From Nocardioides sp. (GTDB lineage Bacteria; Actinomycetota; Actinomycetes; Propionibacteriales; Nocardioidaceae): DNA of 25,950 bases. Under the pieces are notes generated by a model. It was not told the origin of the DNA. It worked only from the letters and a program-made list of their open reading frames with translations, and ran no database searches. Positions 17,643 to 23,963 of this stretch are shown one piece after another (position 1 is the stretch's first letter; each line of letters begins with the position of its first letter). Location: NCBI GenBank assembly GCA_031177735.1, contig JAPSKJ010000007.1, positions 1 through 25,950 of the forward strand, read 5' to 3'. The position numbers and the translations under genes were made by a program.

Positions 17643-18011
17643 GGAGACCTCCCCCATGGGGGTGCCAATCCTCGCCGACCCGGTGTCGGCGTCATGGTGG
17701 CGGCGCAGCGGCGGCAGGGTCGCCGTGGTGAGGCACAGCACGACCAGCCCGAGCCCGACGAGGAGGTAGCCGGCCGTGCCGTCCGCGACGAGGAAGTCGC
17801 CCTCCGGTCGGCCGCGGACCGCCAGCGCGAGCGGCAGCAGCCAGCCCACGGCGTACCCGGAGCGCCGCAGGCCCGCAGGCGCGGCCAGGACTCCGGCGAG
17901 GGTCCCGGCCGTCCCGAGTCCGAGCGCCCAGGCCTCGTTGTGCAGCGCGATGGTCGCGACCCCGGCGAGGGCGCCGACGACGAACAGCCCGAGCGCGGCC
18001 AGCAGCCTCAC
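17640..18011 (-). CDS. Small four-helix membrane protein downstream of mshB
   Basis: 123 residues with four hydrophobic segments (LLAALGLFVVGALAGVATIA, a Gly/Ala-rich second, AVGWLLPLALAV, GYLLVGLGLVVLCL) and a short polar tail. The GTG at 18011 overlaps the mshB stop (GTGA), so it is co-translated with mshB. A membrane protein of this size commonly follows mshB in actinobacteria; I believe it belongs to the DUF6113 type, but that name is from memory. No function is assigned. Its stop codon overlaps the promoter of the VanW gene. Confidence 0.8.
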   Translation of the reverse strand: MRLLAALGLFVVGALAGVATIALHNEAWALGLGTAGTLAGVLAAPAGLRRSGYAVGWLLPLALAVRGRPEGDFLVADGTAGYLLVGLGLVVLCLTTATLPPLRRHHDADTGSARIGTPMGEVS

Positions 18012-18916
18012 AGTCCGGCGAACAGGTCGGTCTCCAGTCCGTTCGGGCCGGCCGGGCCGCGGGTGCCCTTGGCGATCCGGTAGTGCTCGAGTCCCCACAC
18101 CTTGTTGCCCACGTTGTTGGACAGCGCGAAGAAGGGCCCGTCGACGGTGATCTGGGTCGGGTAGGCCCGCATCGCCGCCATCTTCTGCTCGGCGTGGTCG
18201 GTCGCGTCGATCTCGGCGGCGAGGTCCTCGTCCGGGGTCGTCATCGGGATCGGCCCGTCGGGGTCGACGCCCTCGAAGAAGGTCTCCTCGCCGGCCTCCC
18301 GCAGGGCGCGCAGGCCGTCGCGCATCCGGCTCTCGCTCATCGCGGTCCAGTAGATCTTCGGGATGTCCCAGGCCTCGCCCAGGTCAGCACGGTAGGACGG
18401 CACGGCGGCGAGCTGGGCGGCGTACATCGCGACGCGGTGCGCCTGGATGTGGTCGGGGTGGCCGTAGTTGCCGAACTCGTCGTAGGTGACCAGCACCTGC
18501 GGGCGCAGCTCCCGGATGATGGCGACGAGGTGGGTGGCGGCCTCGGTCAGGTCGGCGTGCCAGAAGGCGTTCTCGTGGATGGTGTCCGCGGGGATGGCGT
18601 GGCCGTCGGGGTGCCACTGCATGCCGGAGTCGCGGTAGCGCCCGAACCCCCCGAGCCAGCGGTGGTCGGTGACGCCCAGCTCCTTCATGGCGGCCTCGAT
18701 CTCGCCCCTGCGGTGCTCGCCGAGCCGGTCCTCCCGGTCGGCGGCGAGGTGCTCGAGCTCGGGCACGAGGATCTCGCCCATCTCACCGGCCGTGCACGTC
18801 ACGCAGGTGACGTGGCGGCCCTCGGCGGCGTACTTCGCCATCGTGGCGCCGGTGGCGATCGTCTCGTCGTCGGGGTGGGCGTGCACGAGCAGCAGGCGCT
18901 GGTCAGCCAGGGTCAT
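18008..18916 (-). CDS. mshB: GlcNAc-Ins deacetylase of mycothiol biosynthesis
   Basis: 302-residue zinc LmbE-family deacetylase that converts GlcNAc-inositol to GlcN-inositol, the substrate for MshC, in mycothiol synthesis. The AHPDDE motif at 13-18 gives H14 and D17, with H153 in GHPDHIQAH as the third ligand, matching H13, D16 and H147 of the mycobacterial enzyme. The length and the C-terminal ITVDGPFFALSNNVGNK region favour MshB over the related Mca, although Mca-like activity cannot be fully excluded by eye. The ATG at 18916 is six bases after a -10 hexamer, so the mRNA is likely leaderless. Followed by a coupled membrane-protein gene. Confidence 0.93.
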   Translation of the reverse strand: MTLADQRLLLVHAHPDDETIATGATMAKYAAEGRHVTCVTCTAGEMGEILVPELEHLAADREDRLGEHRRGEIEAAMKELGVTDHRWLGGFGRYRDSGMQWHPDGHAIPADTIHENAFWHADLTEAATHLVAIIRELRPQVLVTYDEFGNYGHPDHIQAHRVAMYAAQLAAVPSYRADLGEAWDIPKIYWTAMSESRMRDGLRALREAGEETFFEGVDPDGPIPMTTPDEDLAAEIDATDHAEQKMAAMRAYPTQITVDGPFFALSNNVGNKVWGLEHYRIAKGTRGPAGPNGLETDLFAGL

Positions 18917-18920
18917 GGGG

Positions 18921-19616
18921 TCAGCCTAGGTCGCGCTTGATCCGCTTGGGGGCGGTGGGCAGGTCGAGGGGCGGGGCGGCGGGTACGTCGTCGGGGACGT
19001 CCAGCCAGCCGTCGTGCTCGTCCACCAGCACCTCGAGGATGAGGTCGGGCGCGTCGGTGACCACGGCCCACGGATGGTCCTCGTCGTCGTCCTCGCCCTG
19101 GTAGCGCTCACGGAGGACCTCGACCGCCCAACCGTCCGCGGCCAGGCGGCCCGCCACTGCCAGGGCGTCGTCCTCCTCGAAGAAGATGCCGCGTCGGCTG
19201 GTCTGCAGCCGGGCGGCCTCGGCACGCAGGATGGTGGACAGCTCGGGCAGGAAGGGCCGGTCCGGCTCGAGCCAGTCGACCTCGTCGAGCTCGTCGGCCG
19301 CGAGCCACCGGACCAGGTCGTGGCCGGGCGTGTCGACGGCGCCGGGGTCGGGCTCGCCGCGGACCAGCCGTGCGCTCGCCACGGTCAGCACGTGGGTCTC
19401 CCCGATCGGCACCGCGCCCTGCAGCCACCCGGTGACCTCGATGTCGCAGTCGAGCTCCTCGGCGATCTCCCGCACCAGCGCGTCGTCGGGCCGCTCCCCC
19501 GGCTCCACCTTGCCGCCGGGGAACTCCCAGCGCCCGGCCGCCTCGGCCGGCGCAGTCCGCCGGGCGGCGAGCACGCGGGCACCGCGGACGACGGCTGCAC
19601 CCACCACGGTTCTCAT
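18921..19616 (-). CDS. Nudix hydrolase with an extra C-terminal domain
   Basis: 231 residues. Residues 1-130 are a MutT-like Nudix domain, likely hydrolysing (deoxy)nucleoside triphosphates or damaged nucleotides. The Nudix box runs from G35 to about 57: GKVEPGERPDDALVREIAEEL, with REIAEE intact, but the usual Gly after EE is replaced (ELDCD). EFPGGKVEPGE and the early TVVGAAVV strand fit MutT. From about residue 140 an acidic second domain follows (DDALAVAGRLAADGWAVEVL, then EDDDEDHPWAVV), with an alternating helix-strand look loosely like RraB. The ATG at 19616 is seven bases after a -10 hexamer. Divergent from the gene at 19641. Confidence 0.88.
   Translation of the reverse strand: MRTVVGAAVVRGARVLAARRTAPAEAAGRWEFPGGKVEPGERPDDALVREIAEELDCDIEVTGWLQGAVPIGETHVLTVASARLVRGEPDPGAVDTPGHDLVRWLAADELDEVDWLEPDRPFLPELSTILRAEAARLQTSRRGIFFEEDDALAVAGRLAADGWAVEVLRERYQGEDDDEDHPWAVVTDAPDLILEVLVDEHDGWLDVPDDVPAAPPLDLPTAPKRIKRDLG
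18923..18928 (-). promoter_or_regulatory. -10 element for leaderless mshB
   Basis: TAGGCT (18928-18923) ends six bases before the mshB ATG. It lies inside the last codons of the Nudix gene, whose TGA stop begins with the final T of the hexamer. Confidence 0.6.
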
Positions 19617-19623
19617 GGACCCG

Positions 19624-19633
19624 AGCCTAGGGT
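19624..19633. promoter_or_regulatory. Overlapping divergent -10 elements for the Nudix gene and its neighbour
   Basis: AGCCTAGGGT holds TAGGCT on the minus strand (19629-19624) and TAGGGT on the plus strand (19628-19633), sharing the TA of CTAG. Each ends seven bases before its start codon (ATG 19616 and GTG 19641), so both mRNAs should be leaderless and the two directions compete. The layout matches the site at 14861-14870. Confidence 0.65.
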
Positions 19634-19640
19634 TGGGCGC

Positions 19641-20687
19641 GTGGAGGCGTCCGAGCGGTCGGCGGGTGTGCACCTGGTCCGCACCGAGGAGAACGTCGCC
19701 GCCATCGAGGCGCTCGCCGTCTCCCTCGGCGGCCGGGCCGGCATGCCGGGCGTGCTCGATGACCTCGACCGGCGCGCCCACCCGGCCTGGGCACCCGGCC
19801 GGAAGGTCGCCCGAGCACTGACCTGGGACGCCTACGACCGGCGCGACCGCACCTGGTGGCCGCAGGGGATCGCCTGCTCCTACCGCACCGACGTGGACCG
19901 GCCAGTGCTGCTGGTGTCGTGGTACCGCAAGGGCGCCGACGGCAAGAACGCCGGATCACGGATCACCGTGCTCGACCTGGAGTCGCGGCGCTACCGCCAC
20001 GTGCTGCTGGTGGAGCCGGTGCTCGAGCGTGGGCGTCCGCGCGTGCACCCGGTGCGGGTGCACGCAGGCGGGCTGGTCTGGCAGGCGCCCTACCTGCACG
20101 TCGCGGCGACCGGACGGGGCTTCCTGACCTGCCGGCTCGACGACCTGATGCACGTGCCCGACCGCTCCAGCCTCGACGTGGAGGACCACCGCTACGTGCT
20201 GCCGGTGCGGTTCGCCTACCGCGCCGCCGCCGAGGAGGGCGTCGAGCGGCTGCGGTACTCCTTCCTCTCACTCGACCGGTCGGGCCGGTCACCGGCCGTG
20301 CTGGTCGGCGAGTACGGCCGGGGCGGCCAGACCCGCCGGCTGGCGCGCTTCCCGGTGGCCGGGAGCGGCCTGCTGGAGGCCCACGAGGACGGGGTGAGCC
20401 GGCCGGTCGGCGTCCTCGAGGAGGGGCTGGCGCAGAGCCAGGGCGCCGTCGTGGTCGGCGACGCCATGGTGGTGACGGTCTCGCACGGTCCGGCCCCGGG
20501 CGATGTGTACGTCGGCCGGCCGGGGTCGTTCCGCCGGCACCGCTTCGCCACGCCGCCGGGTCCGGAGGACCTGTGCTGGTGGCCGGCCTCCGACGACCCC
20601 GCCGGCGACGGGACGCTCTGGTCGGTCACCGAGCACCCGGGGCTGCGGTGGGTCTTCGCGATGGAGCGCCGCTCGCTGATCGAGTAG
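19641..20687 (+). CDS. Conserved-looking protein of unknown function
   Basis: 348 residues from a GTG at 19641, seven bases after a -10 hexamer. No signal peptide or membrane segment. Not recognised as a named family. The body is rich in short beta-strand-like stretches with repeated motifs of the type RPVLLVSWYRKG, GGLVWQAPYLHVAAT, VGDAMVVTVSHG and DGTLWSVTEHPGLRWVF, which suggests a beta-propeller or similar all-beta fold. LTWDAYDRRDRTWWPQGIAC near residues 55-77 is distinctive. It is divergent from the Nudix gene and convergent with the thioesterase gene. Confidence 0.75.
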   Translation: MEASERSAGVHLVRTEENVAAIEALAVSLGGRAGMPGVLDDLDRRAHPAWAPGRKVARALTWDAYDRRDRTWWPQGIACSYRTDVDRPVLLVSWYRKGADGKNAGSRITVLDLESRRYRHVLLVEPVLERGRPRVHPVRVHAGGLVWQAPYLHVAATGRGFLTCRLDDLMHVPDRSSLDVEDHRYVLPVRFAYRAAAEEGVERLRYSFLSLDRSGRSPAVLVGEYGRGGQTRRLARFPVAGSGLLEAHEDGVSRPVGVLEEGLAQSQGAVVVGDAMVVTVSHGPAPGDVYVGRPGSFRRHRFATPPGPEDLCWWPASDDPAGDGTLWSVTEHPGLRWVFAMERRSLIE

Positions 20688-20717
20688 CCACCCGCTCGGG
20701 TCGTGGTCCGGGACTCC

Positions 20718-20733
20718 GGTCGAGTGGTCGACC
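20718..20733. terminator. Possible hairpin terminator between convergent genes
   Basis: GGTCGA-GTGG-TCGACC is a 6-base-pair stem with a four-base loop, in the 73-base gap between two converging genes. Weak on its own; position is the main support. Confidence 0.35.
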
Positions 20734-20760
20734 AGGCGCTGGAACGGACGCGCCGGGGAC

Positions 20761-21573
20761 CTAGGTGCGCGGCACCCGCGCGAGCTGGCGGCTCTGCGCG
20801 ACCAGCCGGCCCGCCGAGTCCCAGACCTCGCAGTCCTCCTCGAACATGCCGCCGGCAAGGTTGCGGGTGGCGTGCCGCACCTTCAGCCACCCCGGCGCCG
20901 GGACGGCGCGCACGTGCGCGGTGAGCTCGATGGTCGGCGCCCAGCCGGGCATGCCGAGGTCGAAGGTCACCGGGGGCAGCAGGTCGACGGTGGAGAGCAG
21001 GCTGAGCGGGTCGGGGTCGCGGTCCTTGAGGCGGAACCACGCGCTGATCTCGCCGCGCCCGCTCGGCTGCCCGACCGCCCAGCCGATCTGCTCGGGGTGG
21101 AAGAGCATGTCGAAGCGCTCCATCATCGGCGCCATCGCGCGCACGTGCTCGGGAGCGTGCTGGTTGGAGACGCACTGGTCACGGTCGGGCAGGTGCGGCT
21201 CCTCGGCGCTGGTGCGGACGTCGGCGCCGAGGGTGGACAGGTCGCCGTAGGTCGCCAGGGCGGTGATCCGTAGCTGGTCGCCCTGCCACAGCTCCGCCGC
21301 CGCGGTCGACAGGCCGCCGCCGTTCCGCTTGACCTGCGTGCGCACCTGCGCGGCGCCGGCCGTGCTCGCGCTGAGGTAGTAGGCGCTCACCGACACCGGG
21401 TGCGGCTTGCCGGCCAGCTCCTCGCGCAGCGCGCTGCCGATCACCCCGAGGAGGAAGCCGCCGTTGATGCCGCCGCCGACGCTCCAACCGGCCGGCAGAT
21501 CCGCGTCGTAGACACCGTCGTCGACCGGCGTCACGGTGATGTCGTCGTCGTACTCCGAGGTTGCGGTGACCAT
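20761..21573 (-). CDS. TesB-like double-hotdog acyl-CoA thioesterase
   Basis: 270 residues. The pattern fits a thioesterase-superfamily protein with two hotdog domains: VGGGINGGFLLGVIGSAL (about 31-48) for the first central helix, HPVSVSAYYLSAST with an RTQVKRNGGGLSTAAAEL strand, and a second half with LLPPVTFDLGMPGWAPTIEL and GGMFEEDCEVWDSAGRLVAQSRQL at the end. Such enzymes hydrolyse acyl-CoAs; the chain preferred cannot be read from sequence. The ATG at 21573 is six bases after TAGGTT, so the mRNA is probably leaderless. The SRPBCC gene ends just upstream on the same strand. Confidence 0.85.
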   Translation of the reverse strand: MVTATSEYDDDITVTPVDDGVYDADLPAGWSVGGGINGGFLLGVIGSALREELAGKPHPVSVSAYYLSASTAGAAQVRTQVKRNGGGLSTAAAELWQGDQLRITALATYGDLSTLGADVRTSAEEPHLPDRDQCVSNQHAPEHVRAMAPMMERFDMLFHPEQIGWAVGQPSGRGEISAWFRLKDRDPDPLSLLSTVDLLPPVTFDLGMPGWAPTIELTAHVRAVPAPGWLKVRHATRNLAGGMFEEDCEVWDSAGRLVAQSRQLARVPRT

Positions 21574-21579
21574 GGCCGC

Positions 21580-21585
21580 AACCTA
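21580..21585 (-). promoter_or_regulatory. -10 element for the leaderless thioesterase gene
   Basis: TAGGTT (21585-21580) ends six bases before the ATG at 21573 and lies ten bases after the end of the SRPBCC gene. No Shine-Dalgarno in between. Confidence 0.55.
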
Positions 21586-21595
21586 TCGGCGGGTC

Positions 21596-22108
21596 TCAGC
21601 GGATCCGGGGATAGCCCCGCAGAACGGCCCGTTCGAGCACGCCCAGCGTCGCCCGGAGCGCCTTCTCGTCGATGACCGGGAAGATCGGCTTCCACTCCGG
21701 CGCCGCGTTGCTCCAGTCGCAGTACGACGTCACCTTGGTGGTCCCCGGGTCCAGCTGCTCGAGGAGGTAGCCGTAGACGTGCCCGATCGGCGGCTTGATG
21801 GTGCCGTGGATCGTCCACTCGATGTGCACGTCGGGCTCGAGCGCGGTGATGACCACCTCCACGTCGTACTTGCCCATCGGCAGGTCGCCCAGCGCCTCGC
21901 GGTCCATGTGCACCACGAACCGGTCGTCGACCTGGCGCACCCGCTCCCCCTCCGAGGACTGCAGCATGCCGCTGGAGTCGATCGCCACGTGGCCCTCGGG
22001 GTCGGTCAGCACCTCGAAGATGCGGCTCGGCGGTGCCGGGATGACGCGGCTGGCGGTCTGGCGCTCGAGCGCGGGCCCGGTGGCGCGGTCGATCGTTCCT
22101 TCGCTCAC
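21596..22108 (-). CDS. SRPBCC (START/polyketide-cyclase-like) family protein
   Basis: 170 residues with the SRPBCC helix-grip layout: a first strand and helix (SRVIPAPPSRIFEVLTDPEG), a central sheet (FVVHMDREALGDLPMGKYDV, then HIEWTIHG), and a long C-terminal helix (VIDEKALRATLGVLERAVL). These proteins bind hydrophobic ligands in a deep cavity; ligand unknown. The GTG at 22108 overlaps the stop of the upstream dinB-like gene (GTGA), so the pair is co-translated and may act together. Confidence 0.87.
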   Translation of the reverse strand: MSEGTIDRATGPALERQTASRVIPAPPSRIFEVLTDPEGHVAIDSSGMLQSSEGERVRQVDDRFVVHMDREALGDLPMGKYDVEVVITALEPDVHIEWTIHGTIKPPIGHVYGYLLEQLDPGTTKVTSYCDWSNAAPEWKPIFPVIDEKALRATLGVLERAVLRGYPRIR

Positions 22109-22602
22109 CGGCCGGTCACCTGGTCGGTCAGCTCGCGGAGGATGTCGGCGTGGCCGGCATGGCGGGCGAGCTCGCTGGTCTTGTGGGTGACCACCCACCG
22201 GACCGTCTTGCGCTGCCCGTCGACCGGGACCACGGTGAGGTCGTCGAAGGAGCCCACCGCGGCGAGGTTGCGGTCGCTCTCCTCCACAGCCGCCCGGAAA
22301 GCGGCGACGACCTGCTCGGCGGTGCGGTCCTCGGGCACGACCATCGAGAAGTCGACGTCCGCGTGCTCGGGGCTGCCGGTCAGCACGTGGCTGAACCAGT
22401 AGCGCTCGCCGTCCGTGGCGTGCTGGACCAGCCCGAGCAGCGTGGTGTCGGAGACGACGTGCCGGCGCCGGAGCTGCTCCTCGTCGAGTCCGTCGAGCTT
22501 CTTCAGCAGGCAGTGGCGGGCGAACCCCAGGAACGCCAACGCCGTGTCACGCTCGCCGTCATCGTTGCGCGGCACCTGCTCGCGCTGGGTCTCCAGCTGC
22601 AT
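22105..22602 (-). CDS. DinB-family metal-binding protein, copy 3 (diverged)
   Basis: 165 residues. Same four-helix superfamily as the proteins at 5964 and 9967 but diverged. It keeps LLGLVQHATDGERYWF with H61, and ARHAGHADILREL with H148 and H151, giving a full candidate His triad. It lacks the LATRSVPPST block; the equivalent is LRRRHVVSDTT. The ATG at 22602 is six bases after a TACGCT -10 with TCGACA at -35, so it is probably leaderless. Coupled by GTGA overlap to the SRPBCC gene. A thiol-dependent transferase role is possible, but no substrate is evident. Confidence 0.88.
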   Translation of the reverse strand: MQLETQREQVPRNDDGERDTALAFLGFARHCLLKKLDGLDEEQLRRRHVVSDTTLLGLVQHATDGERYWFSHVLTGSPEHADVDFSMVVPEDRTAEQVVAAFRAAVEESDRNLAAVGSFDDLTVVPVDGQRKTVRWVVTHKTSELARHAGHADILRELTDQVTGR

Positions 22603-22608
22603 GGTGCG

Positions 22609-22637
22609 AGCGTAAAGGCGCACGTGAAGGGTGTCGA
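22609..22637 (-). promoter_or_regulatory. Promoter of the dinB3-SRPBCC operon
   Basis: TCGACA (22637-22632), five of six bases of the TTGACA consensus, is followed after exactly 17 bases by TACGCT (22614-22609), six bases before the ATG at 22602. This is the best -35/-10 pair in the window and supports a leaderless start. Confidence 0.65.
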
Positions 22638-22705
22638 CGCGTTCGGCGGCGGGCCCAGGTGCCCTGCGGTGCGGCATCGACATGTAACGCGGTGTTATCC
22701 GGCCA

Positions 22706-22751
22706 GGTGCGCCGTTGCAGCGGCGCACCGGTTGCGACAGCGGCGCACCGG
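22706..22751. repeat. Direct and inverted repeats upstream of the APH-fold kinase gene
   Basis: CAGCGGCGCACCGG occurs twice at a 20-base period (22718-22731 and 22738-22751). The first copy also pairs with GGTGCGCCG (22706-22714) as a 9-base-pair hairpin with a six-base loop; the second copy could compete for the same arm. The gap 22603-22870 holds these repeats, the promoter of the divergent operon, and nothing else that I can identify. Confidence 0.6.
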
Positions 22752-22870
22752 ATCAACAGCACGGCGGTCAGCAGAGGCGTAGCGCGCGAGGTCGGTCCAG
22801 CAGCACGCCGCTGCCGCCGGTTGTCCGATATCCGCTCGACAGCGTGCCGGCCGCGCGATGAGGTGGGCCG

Positions 22871-23824
22871 GTGCCCGCACGCATGCACGACGACGAGCTC
22901 GTGATCGAGCCCCGGACGGTCAGGGCGCTGCTGCGTGATCAGGCGCCGGAGCTCGCCGACCTGCCCGTCCGCCCACTTCCGTCGACGGGCTCGACCAATG
23001 CGCTGTTCCGCCTCGGTGACGACCTGGTGGTGCGGCTTCCCCGGCAGCCGGGCGGTTCCGGCGCGATCCGGAAGGAAGCCAGGTGGGGCCGCTGGCTGGG
23101 CGAGCGGCTGCCGGTGGCGGTCCCCGACGTCGTCCTTCTGGGCGAACCGGGGCACGGCTATCCGGAGCGGTGGACGCTGACACGGTGGTGCCCCGGCGAG
23201 ACGCCCGCGACGCCGGACCGCCGGCCGGACCTCGCCGACGACCTCGCCGCTGTCGTCACCGCGATGAGGGGTGTCGAGGTGCCGGCGGAGGCGCTCGCCG
23301 ACCCGGCGCTGCGGTCCTACCGTGCCGAGCCGCTCGGGCACATCGCCGACGCCATCCGTCGAGCGATCGAGGACTGCCGTGCCCTGAGCGGTCTGGAGCT
23401 CGACCTCGATGCTGCCGCCGCCCTGTGGGAGGACGCCGTCCGGCTGCCGCAGAGGACGGGCGGGCCGTGCTGGGTGCACGGTGATCTGCTGGCCGAGAAC
23501 CTGCTGGTCGACGGCGACGGTCTCGCTGCGGTGCTGGACCTGGGTGGGCTCTGCGTCGGCGACCCGGCCGTCGACCTCGTCGTCTGCTGGGAGGTCCTGG
23601 ACGGGACCGATCGGGCCAGGTTCCGCGCCGCGGTCGATGTCGGCGACGCCACCTGGGGCCGCGGCCGGGCGTGGGCGCTGGCGATCGCCCTGATGACCTT
23701 CCCGTACTACTGGCACACGATGCCGCAACGCTGCGCCAGCCGGCTCGTGATGGCGCGCGCGGTGCTCGACTCGGCCGCTGGTCGGAATCCAGCGGCGTCC
23801 GGCGAGCCCGGCTCACTACGCTGA
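22871..23824 (+). CDS. APH-fold phosphotransferase
   Basis: 317 residues of the aminoglycoside-phosphotransferase / choline-kinase-like superfamily. The N-lobe begins STGSTNALFRLGDDLVVRLPR; the catalytic motif is H203-G-D205 in WVHGDLLAENLL with N210; the metal aspartate is D223 in VLDLGGLCVGDPAVDL, with DLGG where many members have DFG or D-x-G. ATP-dependent small-molecule phosphorylation is expected. The substrate is open, and resistance cannot be assumed since many such actinobacterial genes are metabolic. The GTG at 22871 has GAGG seven bases upstream; ATG at 22883 is an alternative. Its 3' end contains the -10 for the next leader peptide. Confidence 0.88.
   Translation: MPARMHDDELVIEPRTVRALLRDQAPELADLPVRPLPSTGSTNALFRLGDDLVVRLPRQPGGSGAIRKEARWGRWLGERLPVAVPDVVLLGEPGHGYPERWTLTRWCPGETPATPDRRPDLADDLAAVVTAMRGVEVPAEALADPALRSYRAEPLGHIADAIRRAIEDCRALSGLELDLDAAAALWEDAVRLPQRTGGPCWVHGDLLAENLLVDGDGLAAVLDLGGLCVGDPAVDLVVCWEVLDGTDRARFRAAVDVGDATWGRGRAWALAIALMTFPYYWHTMPQRCASRLVMARAVLDSAAGRNPAASGEPGSLR
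23817..23822 (+). promoter_or_regulatory. -10 element for the leaderless leader peptide and EamA gene
   Basis: TACGCT, the same hexamer as at the dinB3 promoter, lies in the last codons of the kinase gene and ends seven bases before the GTG of the mini-gene at 23830. No clear -35. Confidence 0.6.
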
Positions 23825-23829
23825 CCTTC

Positions 23830-23868
23830 GTGACCCACCACATCGTGCTGCCGCCGCCGGTCGCCTGA
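23830..23868 (+). CDS. 12-residue leader peptide VTHHIVLPPPVA
   Basis: GTG start, 12 codons, TGA stop, encoding VTHHIVLPPPVA. It begins seven bases after a TACGCT -10, so it should be translated from the very 5' end of the mRNA without a Shine-Dalgarno. The three consecutive CCG proline codons near its end are a known type of ribosome-stalling sequence relieved by EF-P; the two histidines are the other notable feature. The proline codons form one arm of a hairpin within the attenuator that follows, and the stop codon straddles its loop. The EamA gene starts 95 bases after the stop. Function as a regulatory leader is inferred from position and structure. Confidence 0.7.
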   Translation: MTHHIVLPPPVA

Positions 23869-23956
23869 CCGGAGCGGCGTGACCGTCCGTCGGCAGCGGC
23901 CGACGGCGTGCCCGCGTGCTCCCAGACGCGTCCGTGTCGGATCCACCCAGGAGCAC
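23852..23956 (+). promoter_or_regulatory. Candidate translation attenuator of the EamA exporter gene
   Basis: Four RNA segments can pair in two ways. Segment 1 (23852-23862, the Pro and Val codons) pairs segment 2 (23867-23879): CCGGTC with GACCGG, then five more pairs after a two-base bulge. Segment 3, GTGCTCC (23916-23922), pairs segment 4, GGAGCAC (23950-23956), which holds the Shine-Dalgarno AGGAG. Alternatively GGAGC in segment 2 (23871-23875) pairs GCTCC in segment 3, freeing the Shine-Dalgarno. A perfect 8-base-pair hairpin (CCGTCGGC-AGCG-GCCGACGG, 23887-23906) lies between 2 and 3 and would bring them close. A ribosome stalled on the proline codons would open 1:2. Pairings found by eye, not computed. 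Confidence 0.6.
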
Positions 23957-23963
23957 CAGAACG

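Noticed and set aside
15733..17643. 636-codon open frame on the plus strand opposite the VanW gene
   Set aside because: Antisense shadow; the minus strand has anchor, repeat and VanW domains in order.
22871..23824. Aminoglycoside or macrolide resistance gene
   Set aside because: The APH fold is clear, but nothing identifies a drug substrate, and many actinobacterial members are not resistance enzymes. Kept as an APH-fold phosphotransferase only.
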